Positions 28,947 through 40,999 of a DNA stretch of 64,000 bases are shown in pieces. The DNA is from Pilasporangium apinafurcum. Taxonomy: Eukaryota > Oomycota > Peronosporomycetes > Pythiales > Pythiaceae. Below the pieces are notes generated by a model. It worked only from the letters and a program-made list of their open reading frames with translations. It was not told the origin of the DNA and ran no database searches. Positions within the stretch are counted from its first letter, which is position 1. Each line of letters begins with the position of its first letter. The stretch covers positions 62,001-126,000 of the forward strand of contig BCKE01000022.1 of NCBI GenBank assembly GCA_001600495.1, in the 5' to 3' direction. Position numbers and translations under genes: made by a program.

Positions 28947-31700
28947 ATGGCGGTGAACGATGTGGATTTCAAGGCACTCTACCAGAGTTCACTACAGCTT
29001 ACCACGTCCTTTGACGATTTTGGGATCCCTCGCTTAGAGAAACGACTGGAGCAGCTGGACGACGCCTCACGTGAGTTCTATCACCAGCAACAGCCTCAGA
29101 AAAAGAGAAGCAGCGCGCGTGATGGCAGCCGAAGCGGCGGTGCTGCGATTGATAAAGCAAATTTCCTTTTGGCAGCAAAGGGGATTGATGCCGAAAAACT
29201 TTCAAACGATCTTCAAGCGTTTGAAATTACGCCCGAGTTTGAACCGGAGACACCATTGGGCGAGACCGACATCGATGCTTACCTGACGCATCACCACGAG
29301 ATGATCTTGCTGACTGCGATTGAGGACGTGAATCGGCGTACAATGGAGGCGACACACGACCGCATGAATGCTGCGATGATTGACGATTTTGAACGGGCTA
29401 AGCAGAAATTGCTGGAAGACCTCGGTAGCGCCAAACAGCTCGGGATCCGGAATTATCCACGTGTGTTGGAACAAGAACGCACGTCGCAACTTCTCTCGTC
29501 ATCCTCTATGTCAGCAGATACTTCAAAGAAACGTGACGGGTTTGGGTTGAATGCGTATCCGCGGTTGGATTCCTCGTCGTTGAACGGTCATGCAGGTGTA
29601 AACGATGCTTCTTCATCAATGCGACTCTCGCAACTGCAATATGAGAGCTCACTCACGGACGAAATGAAGGCGTTTTATCGCGTCATTCAGGAACTGAACC
29701 ACAGCCGCGTACCGAACACCCGCAGTCAGTACGATCTCATCACGCAGTTCCAGCGCGTGAGTGCCGAATTTGTCTCGTCGTCTTCCAGTGGCACGAAATG
29801 GGAAATCGTGCTCAAATGTTGGGAGCTGCTGCGCACGATGCTACTCGGTGGCGATACTGGGACTGCTAACAGACGCTCGATGTCTCTTTCTGAGCGAGAG
29901 TTTACAAATTCCTGGGTTGACGAGGAGCAGCGTTCGCTGATGCGTAATCGGTTTGCGAATGGCGCGCGTGTATTTCTTGAGAATCAATTTCGTGTATTCG
30001 TGCAACACACCGTACAAAAGCATCAGCTTGCGACGGGCGGGATTCCGGATTTAGTAGCTACGATTCGCGCGTTTGTCCGGTATTTGCAGAGCTCTCGATA
30101 TGCCGCAAACGGTAGCGATGGCAATGCAAACTTGGAAGTGAACACGTGGGCACTGCTGTATTACTGTCTGCGATGTGGCGGTCATCAAGAAGCGGTCGAT
30201 ATGGCGGCGAGTGCGGTTCGTGCCGGTGATACGTCGATTGATGCGACTGTACTCTCTGCGTTACGGTATCGTGCGCATCAACTGAGGATGGATTCAGATC
30301 GAGATGCTGCATCATTGAACGCATTTTCAAAGCAGTTCCCTGCTGAGTTTGCGAAATTGATGGATCGTTACCATCGGCTGTCGAGTTCTTCTATTGACGC
30401 GATCTCGGTCGTGAATCCATACGAGCGCTGTGTGGTCAACTTGCTTTGCCTTGGGAATCCGAACGCCAGTGAGCCTCGTATTTTAACAACCATTGAAGAC
30501 TATTTGTGGCAACGGCTTTGCTTCATTCAACACGTAGGTGGCAACGGCAGTCCCACACCCAATAGCGCGTACACAATCGACCGTCTTGCCAAGAGCATCC
30601 AGAAATTTGGTCCTGGCCACTTTGAAGGCTCCAAGCATCCCGGCGATGGCAATTTCCTGTACTTTGAGATCCTGCTGGTCACGCATGAGTTCGAGAAAGC
30701 AATCAAATACATTGCATCGAAGGGGTTCTTACTGGAAGCGGTGCATTTCGCGATTACACTGAACCATTATGGTCTGCTGCAATGCACTTCCTTTTCTATG
30801 GGCGAGGAGGATGACACTAGTGTGGACCTTGTTCGGCTCATTCGTCAGTACATCCACGTGTTCCAGCGCACGAATACCGTTGAAGCGGCTGAATATGCCG
30901 CATGCATCGCCGAATCGACTGCCAAGATGGAAGTGTTTTCGGAACTTTTACTAGATACACGCAAGTTCGACGTGCTGGTTGGTTTCACAAACAACACTGA
31001 CGGATGTCGGACGCGTGGACTTTACGACCGTCTACTAAAGGACGAAAACGAAGATGACATCAAGGAATTGATTCTTCATACTGCGCGCAAGGCTGAGGCA
31101 CGTGGACGGCCACACGATGCGTTTGCGTTGCTGAAGAGCGCGGGCGATGTCGAAGGCGTGATTAACCTCCTTAACACGCAACTCAGCTCGACGTTGGCTG
31201 CGCCTCGCCCGGAACGTGAAGAGTGGTTCCGTCTTGCGAAGGATTTTGCCGAGAAGTGGATGCGCTTCCCGTGGGTGCAGGCCATCGCTAACAAGTACGT
31301 ACGTACTTCAGCGATTGCGTTCCAGACACTGCTGAATATCAGTATTTTCCTCGAGATCTTTGAAAAGCAGCAATATGAAGACGCAATCCGGTTCGTGGAC
31401 GAATTGGAAGTGCTCCCTACGCAGGATGCCAATACTTTACCAGTGTGTGTTGATCGTTTCTTGGCGTTCGATGAATCGGTGCGTCAAAATTTCCATGTGT
31501 TGCTGCTTGGATACGTGGAGTGCCTTGTACGTGATGCGGAGCGACTGAAAGCACAAGTTGCAGGGGAACTGCGCCGTATGGGTGTGAGTCAATTAAGACA
31601 AAAAGCGGAGTTGGTGGTGACATTTGCAGGGATGATCAAGTTCCGCTTACCAGCCGGAACGAACGAGCGACTGAATCGAATGGAAGCGATGATCTACTAG
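28947..31700 (+). CDS. NUP93: Nuclear pore protein Nup93/NIC96 family
   Basis: Single exon, 917 residues, close to the usual 820-900. The N-terminal ~130 residues are coiled-coil-like and the remainder is an alpha-solenoid of the NIC96 type. Recognisable family stretches are SRVPNTRSQYDLITQF in the first part, and GDGNFLYFEILLVTHEFEKAI with ASKGFLLEAVHFAITLNHYG in the middle. Nup93 is the core linker of the inner ring of the nuclear pore and holds Nup188, Nup205 and the central channel proteins through its N-terminal helix. The start MAVNDVDFKALYQ follows a CAACCATGG context. It is convergent with the polyglutamine gene, 192 bp apart. Confidence 0.92.
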   Translation: MAVNDVDFKALYQSSLQLTTSFDDFGIPRLEKRLEQLDDASREFYHQQQPQKKRSSARDGSRSGGAAIDKANFLLAAKGIDAEKLSNDLQAFEITPEFEPETPLGETDIDAYLTHHHEMILLTAIEDVNRRTMEATHDRMNAAMIDDFERAKQKLLEDLGSAKQLGIRNYPRVLEQERTSQLLSSSSMSADTSKKRDGFGLNAYPRLDSSSLNGHAGVNDASSSMRLSQLQYESSLTDEMKAFYRVIQELNHSRVPNTRSQYDLITQFQRVSAEFVSSSSSGTKWEIVLKCWELLRTMLLGGDTGTANRRSMSLSEREFTNSWVDEEQRSLMRNRFANGARVFLENQFRVFVQHTVQKHQLATGGIPDLVATIRAFVRYLQSSRYAANGSDGNANLEVNTWALLYYCLRCGGHQEAVDMAASAVRAGDTSIDATVLSALRYRAHQLRMDSDRDAASLNAFSKQFPAEFAKLMDRYHRLSSSSIDAISVVNPYERCVVNLLCLGNPNASEPRILTTIEDYLWQRLCFIQHVGGNGSPTPNSAYTIDRLAKSIQKFGPGHFEGSKHPGDGNFLYFEILLVTHEFEKAIKYIASKGFLLEAVHFAITLNHYGLLQCTSFSMGEEDDTSVDLVRLIRQYIHVFQRTNTVEAAEYAACIAESTAKMEVFSELLLDTRKFDVLVGFTNNTDGCRTRGLYDRLLKDENEDDIKELILHTARKAEARGRPHDAFALLKSAGDVEGVINLLNTQLSSTLAAPRPEREEWFRLAKDFAEKWMRFPWVQAIANKYVRTSAIAFQTLLNISIFLEIFEKQQYEDAIRFVDELEVLPTQDANTLPVCVDRFLAFDESVRQNFHVLLLGYVECLVRDAERLKAQVAGELRRMGVSQLRQKAELVVTFAGMIKFRLPAGTNERLNRMEAMIY

Positions 31701-31892
31701 ATACACCAGAAAATATATCTTACTCTAACGCAACATCAGAGAAAATAGAAAAAAAAACATGATACAATGCGTAGCTCCAATCATTTCTTTGTTCTTCATA
31801 ATATATCGACGCTCTGTCATCTTTCTCTGCATAAAATACCAGTCTATGGACAGCTGCGATAAGTATTATAGATACGTGTGATGCATGTCCCC

Positions 31893-32385
31893 TCACCGTA
31901 ACACTGTTCGTTGTTCTCCAAATACACGTGTCGTGGATACGAATTTGAATTTGCTGGGCGAATTCCGTGCCAAATAGGATGACGTCGAGGTAAGCTTCTT
32001 TGGTGACTGGTAGCTATTTTGGTAGTGACTAGCGGTCGAAAGTGGCAGATTATAAGAGTTCGACGAGAATGAGGTTGAGTATAACCCGCCGACCGAAGAT
32101 CCGTTTGGACCACTGAGACGAGGTTTCTGCACGACGAGCGATTTTTCCGCGCTGCTCTCTCCTGTTCGTGTGCGCTTTAACGTGAACTTTGTGAGAGTAC
32201 GCATGCGAGTAGGAGGCGGTAGTTGACTTGATCGTGCCAATATTTCTCCAGTATATCGATAAGAAGACGATGCGGAGGAGGAAGGTGCCACAAGCGAGGA
32301 CGCCGACGAACTATAAATTTCTTGGTGGTGCTGTGATGAGTAGTTATTATAGGTAAATGACGATAATTGCGATGACACTGAACTA

Positions 32386-32417
<32 letters not shown>

Positions 32418-32822
32418 CTGTTGCTGCTGTTGCGGGATGGGGATATCCGTTCGTGCGAGATCAAAGTCAAGCGCGAGCAGTTCTTCTCCACTACCGAACT
32501 CTTGGAAGAAAATCTCATCGCAGGTCATTTTGGATGCTTCCGCGATCCGCTGAAACAGTTGTGAGCACGAACTGTTGCTGTTGCTTCCGCGTTCGACATG
32601 ACTCAAAGGTAGTATTCCTGAAATTGATGGTGTATCCACATGCGGTATCTCTGCTGGTTGAGGAGGTTGTGTTTGCGGTTGTTGAGTCATTGCCACATGT
32701 CGCTGCTGTGGTCGTTGTTGAGGGGGACCAAACTGTTGCTGGATGGATGCACGCAGCCGTTCCAATCGCATTCGACCGCGGTCGCTTAGCGGTGAGAACA
32801 TAATGTTGCCGCCGTTTTGCAT
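31893..32822 (-). CDS. Polyglutamine-containing Ser-rich protein of unknown function
   Basis: Single exon, 309 residues. The N-terminus MQNGGNIMFSPLSDRGRMRL leads into Gln/Pro-rich sequence. A short ordered-looking segment, FQRIAEASKMTCDEIFFQEF, comes before a run of about 15 Gln. The remainder is Ser/Tyr/Thr-rich and basic with several SPxK and TRxRT motifs, ending FKFVSTTRVFGEQRTVLR. No domain is recognised. The composition resembles low-complexity nuclear or RNA-binding regulators, but this is weak. The frame is intact and the ATG is clear. Confidence 0.7.
32388..32434 (-). repeat. CAG/CAA microsatellite encoding polyglutamine
   Basis: Run of CTG/TTG triplets on the plus strand, read as Gln codons (mixed CAG and CAA) in the minus-strand gene. 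The mixture of codons suggests moderate stability. Confidence 0.85.
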
Positions 32823-33025
32823 TTTCTTCGTGCGTTAATCCGCTTGATCACTGCTGGTAATTCGAAAAATGATGAGCGCCATCTCGTTATTGGGTAGGAA
32901 CATTTAAATGTTCAAACCTATCTGAATGTATCATGTAGCGTACACAATTTGATATAATTTCAGTTATATAAGTTATGTTAAATAGGTTACCGTTATGGTT
33001 GCTGTGTAGCCATTTTCTGTAGATG

Positions 33026-36000
33026 TCAGGATGGTTTGAGGATCGATGCAAGTTTATCCTGCTGCGTGGAGCTCAGTTTACTAGCGGTTTGCAACATAGT
33101 TGGTCCAAGTGTCGCGTAGAGCGTGCGTAATAATCGGGTATTGGCGTCCTTAACATCGCTCTTGGCTTCTTTCATTAACTCGATTGCCAACGGAAGTACA
33201 TATCTACAAGCAGGAACAAAACACAAACCCAAGTTATGAATAAAGAGCAACTATGCTCACAGATTTTGTTTTGCTATCCCGGTACCTGTTCAGCGCAAAT
33301 TGAGTTTTGTCATCTCCTCTTGATGCCAGCTGATCGAGTGTTTCAATGAGCAATGGCTTTATGCGCGAATTCGAATGGCGAGCGAGAGTTGCAAAGTGTT
33401 GACAAAGCAACCGTGCATCCACATACATGCATAGAACTTGAATCACCGATTGCGCAAGCGACGAGAGTCGGGCATTGCTAGCAGCCAAGTTTTTTGCGAG
33501 GGAGGGGATGAAACTCGATAGAACGAGCTCCATACCGTTGCCAATGGAAGGAATCATCTTCTCCAAACACTCAAGAGCAAAGACATTCACTTTGGAATTC
33601 CCATCTTCCATACGTTTGATTAAGACATCAAAAATACCCATAATTTTCCCACTCTCGCACAGTATAGGTGCTGATGCCTGAATCATCGCAGTAGCCTCGT
33701 TCAATGCATCATAACGGTCCTTCCAGTTATTACTGTCAAGTTTCAATTGTATTCGTGCCAGCATGTCACAATCAAGTGCTGATCCCTTGCGAGATCCAGA
33801 GGCGCCAGAGATCATAGCAGTTGCGGGTACTGCGGATGATGCTGCATTTGATGACTTTAGCACTTTTCGCTTCGCGTCCGCTAGATTAGTAGCTTTGAGT
33901 GACGAATCAATTGTGGGGACATTTGCTGTCTGAGCGTTCGGGATTGCCGTCGTGGCAATATATTTGTTTTTAGCGCTCGATAGCTGATCGATTTTCCCAT
34001 GAACGCCAGCTGGAACAATCTTTTTAAGTCGGTTCACATCGATGTGCTGTTCTTGCATGAGATAAAGGATCGACTGCTTGGCTATGTCACGGACCTCGCT
34101 GCTTGAATCGTCCAAGCACTTGCCCACCACATTCATTATTATTGGCAGCTCTTTTGATGATTGGATTTGGTCAGCTAGACTCACGATTAAAGTGTGCATC
34201 GAGCGAGCCACTTCACGTCGGATAGGAACAGCTTTACTAGATAGATGTACTGCAATAGCATTCACTACCCGCATCGTTGAGCAGTTAAGAATTACAGAAT
34301 TAATGGATGCTGATGCAGAATCACATACGAATGCATTAGAATCCGTACATCGCTTCATCAAAACTGGTACGACATTGTCGACCTCTGCATCCATTGTCTT
34401 GCGAAATGTAGAACACATAGAATCAAGTGCCAACAAAGCATTCTTGGACACAGAAGAGCGTAAGTTCTGTACCTGTTTCAGAAGCTCCGTTACCACTGCA
34501 TGGATTTTATCTTCCAGCAAGAATGCGTGATGCATCGCAAGGCGACGAACAATATTGATTGCGTCAAAGTTTACCTCCCAATCACTGCTTTGAAGTTGAC
34601 TGATTAATTTTGCCACATCTTGTTTTGGGTTCCCAAGTGGCTTAATTTCGTGTTGCTCCAAGTATCTCGGCTCCTGCTGGGTAAACCCAGTGGGACGACT
34701 ATTGTCTTCCTTGCTTACCAATCCAATGCTAGCCTTTCCGGCAAACGAGGGTTTCTTTGTCACCATTTTGGATTGAAAAATTTCATCGTTTTCCTTATCG
34801 ATACCTGCGCCATTTTCACGACTTGTGGGGTTGTTTACTTGAGCATCCTGCTTTGCTTTTGCTTCAAGACGCTTCCTTGTTGCTAACGATATCGGAGGTG
34901 CTGGTATATCCTGCCCTCTCTGGCCATCATCAGACTTATCCGCTTCATGATATTCTTCATCGTACTGCACCCCGTTGACCATATCTCTGGCTTGTGCTTC
35001 CATACATTGTCTACCTTCAAGACGTTTTCGGGTCGCTAGAGACATCATTTGTTGTTTTCCCTTTCTCTCTGGTTGATTATTGTCCTGCTGGTCCGGATAC
35101 TCGGCTAGTTTGTTTGTACTACTTGCTCCCATCGGCCGAATGGGGCGATCATCCAAGTAACTGACGGAATATGCTTGAACAACGCTGCTGCTACCACCTT
35201 GATCATGGTTTTCTGCAATTCTTGACTCAAGCAAATTATTTTCATTAGTCAAAGTGCTGCTCTGAATTTGTTGAAGTCTTTGAGGACTATGCTGGGATTC
35301 AGGATCTACTTTTGAGATTAATACATTACTTGCTCGGTTATCTTTTTCACGTCGAGAAAGTAGAGGTTTCTCCGAGGGTGCTCCTGGAGAGAACTGGGAT
35401 ATCATCGAAGAGTTTCTTGAGAAAGCTTCACAGTCGATATTCCCAGCGATTAAATCTTGTGGTTTCGTGTCGTGTGGTATATGATTGGTATGCATTGTAT
35501 TTGAGGATTTGCGTATCTGACTTGCTTTCTTTTTCAGTGCAGAAAGTTTAGTCATCATTTCCTCTCGTGATTTCGCCTCATAGATACTGGAGTTGCCTAG
35601 AGTTGACGGAGTACTGTTCACAGAGTACGTCATTTGATTCGATTGAAGAAAATAAGAGCGATCACTCATGCTTCCCGCTGAAATGCTTTCACTGGCTTTT
35701 CTTGTGCTTTCTGAACTAGAAGGTTGATTTCTTGTGGCAACGTCAACATGTTCGGGACATGTAGATCGTGCTAGGATATCTTGCTGTGATTCATCTCCGA
35801 TTGAGGGTCCTCTACTTGGTTCGTAGCTGCGACGAACAAAAGAACTTAGACTAACTGGGTAATCCTTTGAGGCTAGTATTTGTAGTTCTGACAGGCTGTC
35901 CAGAGACTTTTCTGGCGCTATACGATCAACACGACTGGCGTCCTCACGTTTTCCTTTCGTCAAGAGAAGTTGTCCATTTTTTGACAACGACGGAACATCC

Positions 36001-37745
36001 TTCTGCTGCAATCTTTTGTATAAGAAGTCCATATCAATTCGATCGATAGTCTCTCCATCCAAATGATCTTCGAGGAGAGTATACATATCCGCATGTGTGA
36101 CGTACATTATCGTTGCCACCGTTTCAAATGCAAGCTCACGAACTTGAACACTACTATCACAGAGCAGTCGACCAAGGCAATGCAATAGGTTTGAGTTGAA
36201 TAGCTTCGCCATAGAGAATCCTTCATGTTTTGCTACTAACAACCAAACCATCCAGACTTTCAGCGCTTCCTCTCGAAAATGCGTCCGTCGGTGTTGCAAC
36301 GAAGTAATTAAGGTTTGACAACTTTTGGCAGTACTGATAAATCCTCCTCGAAATAGCTGAGCAAATACCGCGTATACATTGCTATGCATTTGCTCGTCGT
36401 CAACATAATTGGCAGCTGCTTCAACCAAAAATGGGATCAACGTTTCCATATAGTAGCAGCAGTACTGTGCTACAGATTGCTTGATATCACCACTATGTGT
36501 TTTATCTCCAACACATTCGTCATCCCCAAGTTGGCTGAACTTATGAAACGCGGTGTGCACAATTTGGAGTCCGCGTTTCACAATATGAACATCCACATCT
36601 TGCATCAATTGAATCGCCACATTAAATAACTCCTCCAGTTGGTGAATATGACTGCCAAAGTGCACAGCATCTGCTTCTTTACAGGCTGTAAAGAGTTTCT
36701 CTACCGCGGCAGATCGCTTCTTCCACTCGGAATTTGAATTGCCCGTAGATTTCGTGATTATATCGAGGACGTCTGAAGGAACAAATCCAAAGCATAGCGA
36801 TACACTCGGTTGTCGCTTAGTTGAGTCTGGAGATAATCGTTGTGACTTTTCACTCGACTGTCTCACGGCAGATAATGACGCTGATAAGTCTTTCACTACA
36901 GTCGGACTGGATTCATCAATAGCAGTAGAGGAGGTTGGCGAAGACGTGGCAGAAGCCCGAAGAAACTCTGCTATATGCTCTTGGTGTTGTGACAATGTGC
37001 ATTTATCCTCGCTGCTAAGGAAATGCATGACCTCCTCATATCCCCCTCCCCAGTGAATTTCCAACTTGGCCAATGCTTCCTCTGCAGCAATAACAACATG
37101 CTCATCCGAGTCTTCAAGGGTTGGAATAATTGCCTGGATTAGCGATATGAACAGCGTCTTATCTGCTCGGTTGACTGTATTAAGTTTTACCCGACTATTG
37201 CTTTTCTTCCGTGCGTGCCGTTCCTCTAGCAGTCGCATTATTACGACAAGTGATGCCTCTCGCACTAATGCTCGACCATGGGCGAGTCCCATATTTACCA
37301 GTAGGTCAGTAACTGCGTTCCAATCATTCGTCAGATTGACATACTTGCGAAACACTTGGAAAGTTTTTTCGTGGATTATCAGCACATGATCCATCGCATC
37401 ATCATCATTGACTTTATCGCCGCTTGCTGATGTTCTCGGCTGGCCGTATGTGTTATCAGGCAAAATTGAAATTAAATGCGGCAAAATTGACGTAAGGATT
37501 TGATCGAGATTGTCTCCTAGCATCCCCATGACATCGCTCACGAGGCTCAACGCTTCATCGGCGTTCTGTGGTTCATCGTCCACAATTCGCCGTCGCAGGC
37601 ATTGGAGGAAGCGACGTGGATTGCGTACAGGGAAATGTGATCTTTCCACAGCGGCAATCTTGCGTAATTTCTGGAGCGTCTCGTATCGCACCACTGCGTC
37701 TTCATCTTCTAGCTGATACACCAACGTATCAACGCTCGCTTCCAT
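33026..37745 (-). CDS. TOG-array microtubule regulator, TOGARAM/crescerin-like
   Basis: Two exons, 33286-37745 and 33026-33203, joined by an 82-bp intron (donor GTACCG), give 1,545 residues. HEAT/TOG helices fill roughly residues 1-260 and 330-620. A long Ser/Lys-rich, poorly conserved linker spans about 620-1020. Two further TOG-like arrays follow (about 1025-1240 and 1310-1545). Pairs of TOG domains around a disordered linker are the layout of TOGARAM (crescerin) proteins, which bind tubulin through TOG loops and control cilium length and microtubule growth. CLASP is the main alternative. Linker motifs such as LATRKRLEGRQCMEAQA and LATRKRLEAKAKQDAQ form a small internal duplication. In a zoospore-forming organism a flagellar role would fit; that is inference. 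Confidence 0.8.
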
Positions 37746-38331
37746 TTACTAAGCAACAAAAGCAATAGCTTCTCACTTTTCTATCCGTCACAGAATAATC
37801 AATTGTCACCAGAAATAGGTCACCATACCATCTACGTCATGGACAAATATAGCTGTATCCTTTCAATCGTAACGGATTGGGTTCGGAACATGTTCAGCGC
37901 AATAAAAAACAGCTCCTTTAATGCTGGAACATCACTCTCATATAAAACCAACTTAGTTCCATTGAGCGCACGCTGTTGCTTCCATCTGTGCGCATGTGTC
38001 TTCAGTCTTTGACTTCAACTCTCTTTCTGGAAAAAATGACATACACTCTCGTTTTCGTCAATTGCGATTTCATTGGGTACTGCCACACCATTTGTTGGGT
38101 TACAAAATAGAGTCTAGTATTTGGGTCTCTGCGATACGCCGCCGAATACAACCAGTCGAATTGGGTGTCGTCCATGGGTTACGTCAGACAGCCCTCTATT
38201 CAGACGACATACAAAGCGTAACCCCCTGTCTGCTTTGTGCAAGAGAGAAACGAATCTCCTTTCCCATTTGTCCATCTCTGCCTGGTGACCAGGAAGTGCC
38301 CGAGTCGGAGGAAGGAGGAGACTCAATTGGG
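37746..38331. other. Divergent intergenic stretch
   Basis: Lies between the TOG-array gene start and the ATG chosen for the phosphatase/NAD-kinase fusion. The fusion's reading frame stays open upstream from 37996 but has no ATG until 38332, so part of this may be 5' untranslated sequence. Confidence 0.4.
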
Positions 38332-40876
38332 ATGTACCAATCCTTCCTGCGTCGCTCCATCAAACGACCGCGGTGTCCACGTACACTCTTGCCCGGATGT
38401 GTGTCTGATTTTTCCTCACGGAAACTCGTGCGACAACTGCATCACTTTGACGCACCTCGCCTTGCGGATCTCATCCTCATCCGCCATGGCGAAAGCGAAG
38501 GTAACGTGGCACGGCAACGGTCCATCGATGGCGATCATTCACTTTTCCTAGGCGAGTTTCAGCACCGACATAGCTGTAATTGGCGGCTCACGGATCGAGG
38601 ACGCCGTCAAGCGGTTGCAGCGGGTGAGTGGCTCAAGAAGAATGGCTTGGTGCACTTTGACCGATACTTGGTCTCGGAATACTTGCGCGCCATGGAGACT
38701 GCGGGCCGCATGGGATTACCTGATGCGCGGTGGTATGCTGAGATGCACATTCGCGAACGGGATTGGGGCCAAATGGATCTCATGTCAGAACAGGAACGCA
38801 TAGTCAAGATGCAGGACGAGTTGCGGCGGCGGGATCTCGATCGGTTCTATTACGCTCCACCCGGTGGCGAGTCATTGGCGGCAGTTGCACAGCGTGCGGA
38901 CCGGTTGCTGTGCGTATTACATCGTGAATGCGCAGGGAAGCGCGTGATTGTCGTTTGTCATGGTGAAGTGATGTGGGCTATGCGTACACGATTGGAGCGG
39001 ATGCCACAGGATAAGTTCCATGAGTTACAGGAATCCGGACAAATGGTGGATCAGATTCACAATGGCCATATCCTGCACTACACACGCACCGATCCACAAA
39101 CGGGGGAAATGGCACCATTCTTCACGCACATGCGCTCCGTGTGCCCATGGAACGAGAAATTGAGTCCGAAAGGTTGGATGAAGATTGAACGTCCCGTGTA
39201 CGACAACGAAATGCTGCTGGCCACAGCGGAGCGAGTGCCGCGGATGATCGTGTCAGAGGAATATATTGAAAAGACGTACCAGAATCGACCACTAGTTGGA
39301 TCCACTGCCAAGAAGGTTAGCCAATTGCTGGGGGATAATATGCCGAGTTTACCGCATCTGGGACCAACGGTGGCGCCTAACTCGGCAATTGAAACGGGAG
39401 AATCAGTATACCCTCCCGTGCTGATTCCTGCCAAGCCAATGCTCAATCTGAAGAAGGTAGTGGTGGTGAACAAGACAACTCGATTTCAGCACGAATGCGA
39501 ATTGCATGGTAACACCGGGTACGAATTCTGATTTCCGTATGTCGCACTATGTGAAATGATGTTAAAATGGCGTTTTATGTGTTTTTCCTAATATGTAGTG
39601 AAGCATTGAGGAAGCAAATGTCCATGCGAGGATTTGTTTATGACCGTTTGAAGGCTAGTCACGATCATCACATGGAAGCACTGGACGAAATTACATCGAG
39701 GTGAGTGTATTTCTCTAATTTTCTGTATTTCTCTAATTTTCTATTAACTTCGTCATCGTATGATGGTACTACAGCTTCAAAGAGAACGACATCGAAGTGC
39801 GCGTCGTCCCAGCATACCAACTAACGCACGAAGCCATCGAAGGGTCTGATATGGTCTTCTCAGCCGGTGGCGATGGAACTTTCCTGAAAGCAGCCAGTTT
39901 CGTGAATACACCAATTCCAGTGGCCGGTTTAAACACCGATCCGACTCGTAGTGAAGGAAATCTGTGTTGCTATCGCGTTGACAACGTCTGTAATCGGTTC
40001 AACTATGCATTGGAGCGTTTGTTGGAAGGGAATTTCCGATGGAGACTTCGTCAGCGAATCCGCGTCGGCATGGTGAATCAGGATGGATACTGGTACGAAT
40101 TACCTCGATATGCACTGAACGAAGTCTTTATCGCGGAAAGTGACGCGTCACGGCCATCACACTACAACATTGGTATTGACCAGCATCAGCGCGAGTCACA
40201 GCGAAGCAGTGGTATCATCGTCTGCACCGGTACTGGCTCCAGCGCGTGGCATTACAGTGCGGTAAGGATTGTCACGTTGAGTGCATTTTACGGAATACTG
40301 TAATGAACTGTGCATGTTTGTCATTGTAGTCTCAAATTTATCGAGAGCAAGTCGCAAACGTTTTGCAAGCGATGAATCATACTCACACAAACGAAACTGT
40401 GACCGAGTTAACAGAAGCGTAAGTTAGGGAGAGGGCTCCACTTCTGCGTTTATTTTTGTTCTTGTGGTCATTGACAGCTTGTCTCTTCTTGGTAATTGTG
40501 CCATGCAGCTTCAACAAGGAAAGCGTCTTTCCAGAGGATTCTTTGGACATGGGCTACGTTGTGCGTGAGCCGATCATCAACGCAACATTTGGAGACATAC
40601 GGTTTCGACGGTGAGCAGTTTTGTTGTCTTACTTTTTTGACGGTTTTTTACGTTACTAATTTTGTTGGTGCTCTTGGAATATGCAGAGGGCGAGCACGTC
40701 GAGTGTCGATGCGATCTCTGGGGTGGGATATGAAGGTAAACTTGGATGGCATTTACTCAGTGCCATTGGACTACGGTGTTCAAGCCGTCATGAAGATCGT
40801 TGACGAACCAAAGTATGTGCTGAGAACAGTCGATTTCTCACCACTACCTGGAACAGAAGGTGATTCCAACAAATAG
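38332..40876 (+). CDS. Histidine phosphatase (PGAM-like) fused to NADK2-type NAD kinase
   Basis: Six exons: 38332-39518, 39599-39700, 39775-40261, 40330-40418, 40509-40610 and 40687-40876. All are in frame, giving 718 residues. The start is the first ATG of the frame. Residues 1-40 are Arg/Ser-rich without acids until the end, a plausible mitochondrial presequence. The phosphoglycerate-mutase-like domain spans about 44-290, with LILIRHGESEGN (catalytic His 52), RERDWG and the second His in VVCHGEVMWAM (210). The NAD-kinase domain follows: FSAGGDGTFLKAA (GGDGT 461-465), NTDPTRSEGNLCC, CTGTGSSAWHYSA and a C-terminal WDMKVNLDGIYSVPLDYG. These are the features of mitochondrial NADK2 rather than cytosolic NADK. 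NAD kinase makes NADP+ from NAD+. The phosphatase substrate is unknown. Exon 1 covers the whole phosphatase part. It is convergent with the WW/FF gene. Confidence 0.88.
39706..39741 (+). repeat. 18-bp perfect tandem duplication in an intron
   Basis: The unit TGTATTTCTCTAATTTTC occurs twice in a row, in the second intron of the fusion gene. It is a short local duplication with no evident function. Confidence 0.9.
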
Positions 40877-40999
40877 ATTTTCTTTGTTTATAAGACATTA
40901 CTAGACATATATAAGCCACGACATAGATGGAATAAACGTGTCGGATCGATCGCGAATTTCTCGATTGTTTCTATTATCGATGTGTATTTAACTGTCCAC

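Noticed and set aside
32388-32434. Polyglutamine run as a possible disease-like expansion
   Set aside because: About 15 Gln with mixed codons is common in oomycete regulators and needs no special explanation.
37996-38331. Upstream extension of the phosphatase/NAD-kinase frame
   Set aside because: Begins with GTG, not ATG, and the sequence lacks the character of the domain; the first ATG at 38332 gives a good mitochondrial leader.
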